Source of the DNA: JBLNBU01 sp050260215
GTDB lineage: Bacteria; Pseudomonadota; Alphaproteobacteria; Rhodospirillales; Magnetospirillaceae
Direction: 5' to 3'
Assembly (NCBI GenBank): GCA_050260215.1
Contig: JBLNBU010000042.1
Span: 1 to 23,210, forward strand
Length of the DNA stretch: 23,210 nt
Under the pieces are notes generated by a model that saw only the letters and a list, made by a program, of their open reading frames with translations, was not told the origin of the DNA and did not search any database. The translations under genes were made by a program, and so were the position numbers. Below are positions 17,358-23,210 of this stretch, in pieces. Each line of letters starts with the position of its first letter. Position 1 is the first letter of the stretch.

Positions 17358-19151
17358 ATGTCGACGTTGCTGCGCGGAGCCTCCGCGCTGGCCCTGGCCG
17401 TCGGGTTGTCCGCCTGCGCGGTCGAACCCGAGCCGTTCACTGCCGCCGACCTGAAGGCCATGGTCGCCGCCGACCAGGCCAAGCTGTTCGGCAAGCAGCA
17501 GGAGTTCTCGAAGCCGGTTTCCCTGGCCGAGGCCATGGCCCGCGCGGTCAAGTACAACCTCGACCACCGCATGAAGCTGATGGAAACCGCCATCGCCCAC
17601 GGCGACACCGACGCCAAGCGCTGGGACCTGCTGCCCAAGGTCGCCGCCAATGCGGGCTACAGCTACCGCAACAGCGACAACGCCTCGCGGTCCAAGTCGG
17701 TGCTGACCGGCGAGGAATCGCTGGCCTATTCGGTGTCGTCGGAACGCGACGTCGCCTCGGCCGACCTGACCATCGCCTGGAACGTGCTCGATTTCGGCAT
17801 CTCGTACTTCAAGGCCAAGGAAGCCGCCGACACCGTGCTGCAGATCGAGGAGCAGCGGCGCAAGGCGGTGCAGCAGATCTTCCAGGACGTGCGCTACGCC
17901 TACTGGCGCGCCGTGTCGGCCCAGCGGCTGCTGCCGCGGGTCGAGGCGCTGCACCGCCAGGTCGCCGAGGCCCTGGCCGCCTCGCGCGAGGCCGAGAAGC
18001 GCCGCCTCGAGGCGCCCGAGAAGGCGCTCGAGTACCAGCAGACCCTGCTCGAGACCATGCGCGACATCGGCGCCATCAAGCGCGACCTGGTGCTGGCCCG
18101 CACCGAGCTTTCGGCCCTGATGAACGTGCCGCCCGGCACCGACTTCACCCTGGCCGAGCCCGAGGGCCGCGCCCTGCCGGCGGTGTCGGATTCGCTGAGC
18201 CGCCTGCAGCAGCTGGCGCTCTTCAACCGCCCCGAACTGCGCGAGCAGCACTACCAGCAGCGCATCAGCGCCACCGAGGTCAACGTCGCCCTGCTGCGCA
18301 TGCTGCCCGGTCTTGACCTGTCGCAAAGCTGGAACTGGTCCGAAAACAGCTACCTGTTCCACCAGGGCTGGTCCGAGAAGGGCCTCAAGCTGACCTGGAA
18401 CCTGATCAGCCTGTTCTCGGCGCCCGAGAACATTCGCCAGGCCGAAGCCCGCGAGATGCACGCCGAGCTGAAGCGGCTGGGCATTTCCATGGCGGTGCTG
18501 ACCCAGGTCAACGTCGCCTACCTGCGCCAGCAGCAGGCGCGCGAGGAATACGGCCTGGCCGAACAGATCTACGACGTGGTCACCCGCCTGGACGCCGTCG
18601 GCGCCGCCGCCAGCGCCGCCAAGGCCGAGACCGGCCTGGCCGCCATCCGCCGCGCCAGCAAGGCGGTGTCGGCCGAGCTGCGCCGCGACACCGCCTATGC
18701 CGAGCTGCAGAACTCGGTCGGGCGCATCTATGCCAGCATCGGCGCCGACCCGCTGCCGCGCCGCATGCTGGGCGACGAACTGCCGGCGGTCACCGCCGAG
18801 ATCGAGAAGTCGCTGGTTGCCTGGGACAAGGGCACCATCGGCCCGTCGCTGCAGGTCGAGCCGACCCGGGAGCTGCCCGGCGACGACATGCTGCCGCCCA
18901 CGGCGCCCGAGCGCTGGTGGCGGTGGCTGTTCGGCACCAGCCAGGCCGCCGCCCCGGCCAAGGCCGCGCCGGCGGTTGCCGAGACGCCCGCCCCGCCGGC
19001 GCCCGCGCCTACGCCTGCCGCGGCTCCGGCTGCGGCGACGCCGCCCGAGCCGGTGGCCGCCCGGCCGGCCGAGCCCCCGCCGGTGCAGATCGGGATGCGG
19101 GTCGACGGCCCCGGGGCGCCGCCGTTGCCAGGCTTCCTGTTGAACCGATGA
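17358..19151 (+). CDS. TolC-family outer-membrane efflux lipoprotein
   Basis: This is an outer-membrane factor of the TolC/OEP type, 597 residues, the exit duct of a tripartite export system. The signal peptide MSTLLRGASALALAVG ends in lipobox LSAC with the lipidated Cys at residue 20. Two long coiled-coil OEP halves follow, with typical phrases SLAEAMARAVKYNLDHRM, LTIAWNVLDFGISYFKAKEA, ALFNRPELREQHYQQRIS and LKLTWNLISLFSAPENIRQ. An Ala/Pro-rich extension of about 80 residues lies at the C-terminus, beyond the usual end. AGGGGG at 17345-17350 is 7 bases before the ATG at 17358; earlier in-frame ATGs at 17331 and 17352 are less well placed. The gene starts 29 bases after the giant gene and overlaps the next by 4 bases. 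Confidence 0.9.
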   Translation: MSTLLRGASALALAVGLSACAVEPEPFTAADLKAMVAADQAKLFGKQQEFSKPVSLAEAMARAVKYNLDHRMKLMETAIAHGDTDAKRWDLLPKVAANAGYSYRNSDNASRSKSVLTGEESLAYSVSSERDVASADLTIAWNVLDFGISYFKAKEAADTVLQIEEQRRKAVQQIFQDVRYAYWRAVSAQRLLPRVEALHRQVAEALAASREAEKRRLEAPEKALEYQQTLLETMRDIGAIKRDLVLARTELSALMNVPPGTDFTLAEPEGRALPAVSDSLSRLQQLALFNRPELREQHYQQRISATEVNVALLRMLPGLDLSQSWNWSENSYLFHQGWSEKGLKLTWNLISLFSAPENIRQAEAREMHAELKRLGISMAVLTQVNVAYLRQQQAREEYGLAEQIYDVVTRLDAVGAAASAAKAETGLAAIRRASKAVSAELRRDTAYAELQNSVGRIYASIGADPLPRRMLGDELPAVTAEIEKSLVAWDKGTIGPSLQVEPTRELPGDDMLPPTAPERWWRWLFGTSQAAAPAKAAPAVAETPAPPAPAPTPAAAPAAATPPEPVAARPAEPPPVQIGMRVDGPGAPPLPGFLLNR

Positions 19152-19867
19152 GGGCCGGCCTGGTCACGGCTGCGATCCTGGTGGCGGCCCTGCCGGCCGC
19201 CGCCCAGGATCGCCCCTTGCGCGGCCTGCTGGTGCCGCGGGCGGAAACCGCGCTGTCCAGCCAGGTCAACGCCGTCATCGCCGAGATGCCGCTGCGCCCC
19301 GGTCAGTCGTTCCGCAAGGGCGACCTGCTGGTGCGCTTCGACTGTTCGGTCCAGGAAGGCCAGCGGCGCAAGGCCGAGGCCGAGCTGGACGGCGCCGACA
19401 AGACGCTGGCGGTGAAGACCGAGCTCAAGCGCCTCAATTCGGTCTCCGAACTCGAGCTGGGCCTGGCCCGGGCCGAGGTCGCCAAGGCGCGCGCCGACAT
19501 GGAGATGGCCAATGCGGTGCTGCGCCAGTGCACCGTCAAGGCGCCGTTCGACGGCCGGGTGGTCGAGGTCAAGGCCCACGCCCACGAGGCCTACCAGGCC
19601 GGGCAGAAGTTGATGGACCTGGTCGACGACGGCCTGGAAATCGAGGTGATCGTGCCGTCGCGGTTCCTGGAATGGCTGAAGCCGGGCAGCGCGCTCGCCA
19701 TCCGCGTCGACGAGACCGGTCGCAGCTATGACGGCGCCGTCGCCAAGCTGGGCGCCCGCGTCGACCCGGTCAGCCAGAGCGTCAAGGTCTATGGGGCGCT
19801 GAAGACGCGCGCCCCCGAGCTGCTGGCCGGGATGAGCGGCGAGGTTTCGTTCCCGGATCGGCGATGA
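19148..19867 (+). CDS. small periplasmic adaptor (HlyD/RND membrane-fusion type)
   Basis: This 239-residue periplasmic adaptor links an inner-membrane component to the TolC-like duct. The signal peptide MRAGLVTAAILVAALPAAAQ is probably cleaved after AAA or AAAQ. The lipoyl half-motif EMPLRPGQSFRKGDLLVRFDC is followed by a short helical hairpin with ELELGLARAEVAKARADMEM. The second lipoyl half CTVKAPFDGRVVEVKAHAHE and a beta-barrel complete the fold. It is shorter than typical HlyD or AcrA (over 350 residues), mainly because the hairpin is short. The ATGA overlaps on both sides imply translational coupling with its neighbours. The inner-membrane partner is not a standard RND or ABC protein in this window. 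Confidence 0.88.
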   Translation: MRAGLVTAAILVAALPAAAQDRPLRGLLVPRAETALSSQVNAVIAEMPLRPGQSFRKGDLLVRFDCSVQEGQRRKAEAELDGADKTLAVKTELKRLNSVSELELGLARAEVAKARADMEMANAVLRQCTVKAPFDGRVVEVKAHAHEAYQAGQKLMDLVDDGLEIEVIVPSRFLEWLKPGSALAIRVDETGRSYDGAVAKLGARVDPVSQSVKVYGALKTRAPELLAGMSGEVSFPDRR

Positions 19868-21189
19868 GCACCCCCGATCCCCGGCTGGCCACCCTTTCGG
19901 GGCTGCTGCAGCTGCAGTCCGAGGCCCGGCGGGCCGAGGGCCTGGACGGGTTCGCCTTCGTCGCCGTCAACCAGGCCCGCCGCCTGCTTGACTACCGCCT
20001 GGCGGTGCTGTGGCTGCCGGGCGACGGCGTGCACGCGGTGTCCGGGGTGCCAGCCCCCGACCCCAATGCCCCGATGGTGCGCTGGCTCGATGCCGCCGCC
20101 CGCGCCCTGGCCGGGCAGCCGGCCGCAGCCGTGGCCGCATCCGCCCTGCCGGCGGAGCTGGCCGGCGACTGGGCCGAATGGCTGCCGGCGTCGTCGCTGT
20201 GGCTGCCGCTGCCCCATCCCGACGGCGGGTCGCCGCCCGGCGCCCTGTGGATGTTCCGCGACCAGCCGTTCAGCGAGCCCGAGGTGGCGCTGGCGGTCCA
20301 CCTGGCCGAGCCCCTGGGCGAGAGCCTGGCGCGGCGGCGCATGGCGCGCCCGTCGCTGCGCTCGCTGTTGCCGGTCGTCGACCGCAGGCGGGCCTTGCGC
20401 ATCGCCGCCGCCGCCCTGCTGGTCGCCACCTTCCCGGTGCGCCTGTCGGTGCTGGCCCCAGCCGAAATCTCGGCGCGCGACCCGGCCATCGTCGCCGCAC
20501 CCCGCGACGGGGTGGTGCGCCGCTTCCTGGCCGAGCCCAACCGCATGGTCGAGGCCGGCCAGCCGCTGATCGCGATGGACGACACCGAGGCCGCCGCCAA
20601 GGCGGAGGTCTCCCTGCGCGCCCTGGCGGTGGCCGAGGCCGAGTACCGCAAGGCGGCGCAGGCCTCGTTCGGCGACCGCGACAGTGCCGGCGACCTGGCG
20701 GTGCTGCAGGCCCGCATAGACAAGGCCGCCGCCGAGGCCGCCCACGCCGAGGGCCTGCTGGCCCGCTCGAAGGTCGAAGCGCCGCGGCCGGGGCTGTTCG
20801 TCGCCTCGGACCCGTCCGACTGGGCCGGCCGGCCGGTCCGCACCGGCGAACGCATCGGCACCGTCGCCGATCCCGCCCGGGTCGAGCTGGTGGTGTGGCT
20901 GCCGGTCGCCGACGTGCTGGTCGCCCGCGCCGGGGCCGAGGTCGAGATGTTTCTCAACACCGCGCCGCTGTCGCCGCTGGCCGCCACCTTGCGCACGGTG
21001 TCGTTCGAGGCGGGCGCCTCGCCCGAGGGCGTGCCCAGCTACCGCCTGGTCGCCGACCTGGCCGAGGCCAAGGTGCCGCCGCGCATCGGGCTGAAGGGAA
21101 CCGCCAAGGTCCACGGCGAGACGGTGCCGCTGCTCGCCTGGGTGCTGCGCCGGCCGCTGGCCGCGGCCCGCCAGATGGTGGGCCTGTGA
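19864..21189 (+). CDS. HlyD-type membrane adaptor with cytosolic GAF-like domain
   Basis: This is a 441-residue inner-membrane adaptor. Residues 1-165 look like a cytosolic GAF-type sensor (FVAVNQARRLLDYRLAVLWL, then SSLWLPLPHPDG and ALWMFRDQPFSEPEVALA). One membrane helix lies at about 177-195 (RIAAAALLVATFPVRL). The periplasmic part then has a lipoyl half (APRDGVVRRFLAEPNRMVEA), a helical hairpin with EAEYRKAAQ and AHAEGLLARSK, the second half VEAPRPGLF, and beta domains. The ATG overlaps the previous stop (ATGA), and its own stop overlaps the GTG of the M50 gene. The GAF call is from pattern and predicted layout only. It could connect export activity to a cytosolic signal. Confidence 0.82.
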   Translation: MSTPDPRLATLSGLLQLQSEARRAEGLDGFAFVAVNQARRLLDYRLAVLWLPGDGVHAVSGVPAPDPNAPMVRWLDAAARALAGQPAAAVAASALPAELAGDWAEWLPASSLWLPLPHPDGGSPPGALWMFRDQPFSEPEVALAVHLAEPLGESLARRRMARPSLRSLLPVVDRRRALRIAAAALLVATFPVRLSVLAPAEISARDPAIVAAPRDGVVRRFLAEPNRMVEAGQPLIAMDDTEAAAKAEVSLRALAVAEAEYRKAAQASFGDRDSAGDLAVLQARIDKAAAEAAHAEGLLARSKVEAPRPGLFVASDPSDWAGRPVRTGERIGTVADPARVELVVWLPVADVLVARAGAEVEMFLNTAPLSPLAATLRTVSFEAGASPEGVPSYRLVADLAEAKVPPRIGLKGTAKVHGETVPLLAWVLRRPLAAARQMVGL

Positions 21190-23210
21190 CCGCCGAGCCC
21201 GCGCCGCTGCCGCCCTTGCGCGAGGACGTGGTGCTGGTGCAAGGCGCCCCTGACACCGGCGGCTGGCCGACCTACGTGCTGGTCGACCCGGTGCGCAACC
21301 GCTATTTCCGCCTCGGCTGGCTGGAGGTCGAGATGCTGGCGCGCTGGCCGGCGGGCAATGTCGAGGCCCTGCTGGCGCGCCTGGCCGCCGAGACCACCCT
21401 GCACGCCGGGCCCGACGACGTCGAGGCGCTGGTACGCACCCTGGCCACCAACCACCTGCTGGCCGGCGTGCCCCCCGAAAAACTGCTGGAGATCCGCAAG
21501 GCCGGCCGGGTCGGCTGGCTGACCTGGCTGGTGCACCACTACCTGTTCATCCGCATCCCGCTGGTCCGTCCCGACCGCTTCCTCGGCCGCACCCTGCCCG
21601 CCATCGACTGGATGTGGAGCCGCACTTTCCTGGCGGCCATGGCGGCGGTGGCGGTGCTGGCGCTGGTGCTGGCGGCCAGGCAGTGGGAAACCTTCCTGGC
21701 GACCTTCCCCTACACCTTCGGCCCCTGGGGGGCGGTGGGCTGGCTGGCGGCGCTGGCGGTGGCCAAGGTGGTCCACGAGCTGGGCCACGCCTACACCCTG
21801 AAGCGCGCGGGCGGGCGCGTCCCAACCATGGGGGTGGCGCTGCTGGTGATGTGGCCGGTGCTCTACACCGACACCTCGGCGGCGTGGACGCTGCGCTCGC
21901 GCCGGTCGCGGCTGGCGGTGGCGGCGGCCGGGGTGGTGGCCGAAACCATGGTGGCCGCCTTGGCGTTGCTGGCCTGGAGCTTCCTGCCTTCCGGTACCGC
22001 GCGCACCGCCTGCTTCCTGCTGGCCACCGGCAGCCTGATCACCACGCTGGCGGTCAATCTCAGCCCCCTGATGCGGTTCGACGGCTACTACCTGCTGTCG
22101 GACGGGCTGGGCGTGCCCAACCTGCAGGAACGGGCCTTCGCCCTGGCGCGCTGGCAGTTGCGCCGCACCCTGCTCGGCTGGGACGACCCGCCCGACGAGG
22201 ATCATCCCAGGGCCCGCGCCCGGGCCATGCTGGCCTATGCCTATGGGGCGTGGATCTACCGGCTGGGGCTGTTCCTCGGCATCGCGGTCATGGTCTATGC
22301 CATGTTCTTCAAGCTTCTCGGCGTCGTACTGTTCGCGGTCGAGATCTGGTGGTTCGTCGCCAAGCCCATCGTCGGCGAGGCGATGCACTGGTGGCATGAA
22401 CGCGGGCGCCTGCGTGCCAACCGGCGCCTGCTGGCGACGCTGGCGGTGGCGGGCTTAGGGGTAGTGTTCGTGCTGGCCCCCGGCTCGGCCCGCATCGAGG
22501 CCCCGGGGCTGGCGCGGCCGGCCCCGCGGGCGCTGGTCTATCCGCCCTATCCCGGCCGCGTCGTCGAGGTCCACGCCCATGAGGGCGACGCCGTCGCCGC
22601 CGGCCAGCCGCTGGTGGTGCTGGACGCCCCCGACGTGGCGCTCGAGGTCGCCAGCGCCAACGCCGAACTGGCCGAAGCCCGCTGGCGGGCGGACCGCTTC
22701 GGCCTGTCCGACCGCCTGCGCACCCGCGCCCAGGTGCTGGAACGCGAACTGGCCGCCGCACAGGCCCGCGGTCGCGGTGCCGGCGCGCTGTCGGCCCAGC
22801 AGGTGGTGACGGCGCCGGTGGCGGGGACGGTGCGCGACCTGCCGGTCGGCCTGGCTCCCGGACTGTGGGTCGGGCGCGAAGACCGCCTGGCGGTGGTGGC
22901 CGGGGCCGACTGGGAGGCGGTGGCCTATGCCGCCGAGGCCGATGTCGGCGATCTGGTGGTCGGGGCGTCGGCGCGCTTCATCCCCGAATCGCCGGCCATG
23001 GCCTCGGTGCCGCTGCGACTGGCCACCATCGACCCGGCCGCCGCCCATGGGCTCGACGCGCCGTGGCTGGCCTCGACCCAGGGCGGCGCCATCGCTGCGC
23101 GCGAACCCAGGCCGGGGGGCGCCCCGGTGCCGCAGGACGCCGTCTACCGCATCGTGCTGCACCCGGTCGGCGCAGTCGACCTGCCGCCCCAGGCGCTGCG
23201 CGGCCGCGTC
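21186..23210 (+). CDS. M50 (site-2-protease-like) metalloprotease fused to HlyD-type adaptor, cut by right edge
   Basis: The first 675 residues are visible and the frame is open at the end. An N-terminal cytosolic domain (about 25-110) resembles a PqqD-like winged helix. A multi-helix membrane region follows, with the zinc motif HELGH at residues 197-201 and a third-ligand motif NLSPLMRFDG (N291, D299), as in M50 peptidases. After a membrane helix at about 416-435 comes a HlyD-like periplasmic part: lipoyl half PGRVVEVHAHEGDAVAAGQP, a short hairpin, second half VTAPVAGTVRDLPVGL and a barrel. The GTG start overlaps the previous stop (GTGA). It is likely an intramembrane protease that also serves as adaptor in the export complex. 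All catalytic residues expected for activity are present. Confidence 0.88.
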   Translation, partial: MTAEPAPLPPLREDVVLVQGAPDTGGWPTYVLVDPVRNRYFRLGWLEVEMLARWPAGNVEALLARLAAETTLHAGPDDVEALVRTLATNHLLAGVPPEKLLEIRKAGRVGWLTWLVHHYLFIRIPLVRPDRFLGRTLPAIDWMWSRTFLAAMAAVAVLALVLAARQWETFLATFPYTFGPWGAVGWLAALAVAKVVHELGHAYTLKRAGGRVPTMGVALLVMWPVLYTDTSAAWTLRSRRSRLAVAAAGVVAETMVAALALLAWSFLPSGTARTACFLLATGSLITTLAVNLSPLMRFDGYYLLSDGLGVPNLQERAFALARWQLRRTLLGWDDPPDEDHPRARARAMLAYAYGAWIYRLGLFLGIAVMVYAMFFKLLGVVLFAVEIWWFVAKPIVGEAMHWWHERGRLRANRRLLATLAVAGLGVVFVLAPGSARIEAPGLARPAPRALVYPPYPGRVVEVHAHEGDAVAAGQPLVVLDAPDVALEVASANAELAEARWRADRFGLSDRLRTRAQVLERELAAAQARGRGAGALSAQQVVTAPVAGTVRDLPVGLAPGLWVGREDRLAVVAGADWEAVAYAAEADVGDLVVGASARFIPESPAMASVPLRLATIDPAAAHGLDAPWLASTQGGAIAAREPRPGGAPVPQDAVYRIVLHPVGAVDLPPQALRGRV

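Overview
The window is very GC-rich DNA with dense, short-spaced operons. It looks like a Rhodospirillales-type alphaproteobacterium, possibly close to Magnetospirillum. This rests on the gene order DUF3576 lipoprotein - leuS - lptE - holA, on two alphaproteobacterial porins ending in Phe, and on GC-biased codon use. Genus is an inference; no rRNA or other marker is present.

Left part (1-4110, minus strand): a housekeeping operon read right to left, DUF3576 lipoprotein, leucyl-tRNA synthetase, the LPS-assembly lipoprotein LptE, and the start of DNA polymerase III delta (holA, TTG start), which runs off the left edge. Next (4420-7185, plus strand) are two paralogous outer-membrane porins, each with its own promoter and a strong hairpin terminator. 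Both promoters carry the same TGTGGC-N6-GCCACA dyad at the same distance from the -35 box, which points to a common regulator.

Middle (7190-10320): a TenI/ThiE-like protein diverges from a YggS-type PLP-homeostasis protein. A GNAT acetyltransferase follows, convergent with a minus-strand pair: a small DUF6916-like protein and a phage-tail-collar (MdpB-type) protein.

Right part (10711-23210, plus strand): an apparent five-gene operon. It starts with a 2205-residue repeat protein carrying an N-terminal LEPR-type motif, a DUF4347 domain, cadherin/VCBS-like repeats, a polyproline hinge and a Gly-rich tail. A TolC-like lipoprotein, a small periplasmic adaptor, a GAF-like/HlyD membrane adaptor and an M50 metalloprotease-HlyD fusion (cut by the right edge) follow. 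The last four genes are joined by 4-base start/stop overlaps. The layout suggests an envelope-spanning export and processing machine for the giant protein, resembling type I secretion. In the visible part, an intramembrane metalloprotease-adaptor fusion sits where an ABC exporter would be expected. This is the most interesting system in the window. The collar/DUF6916 pair diverges from the giant gene and may belong to the same surface system.
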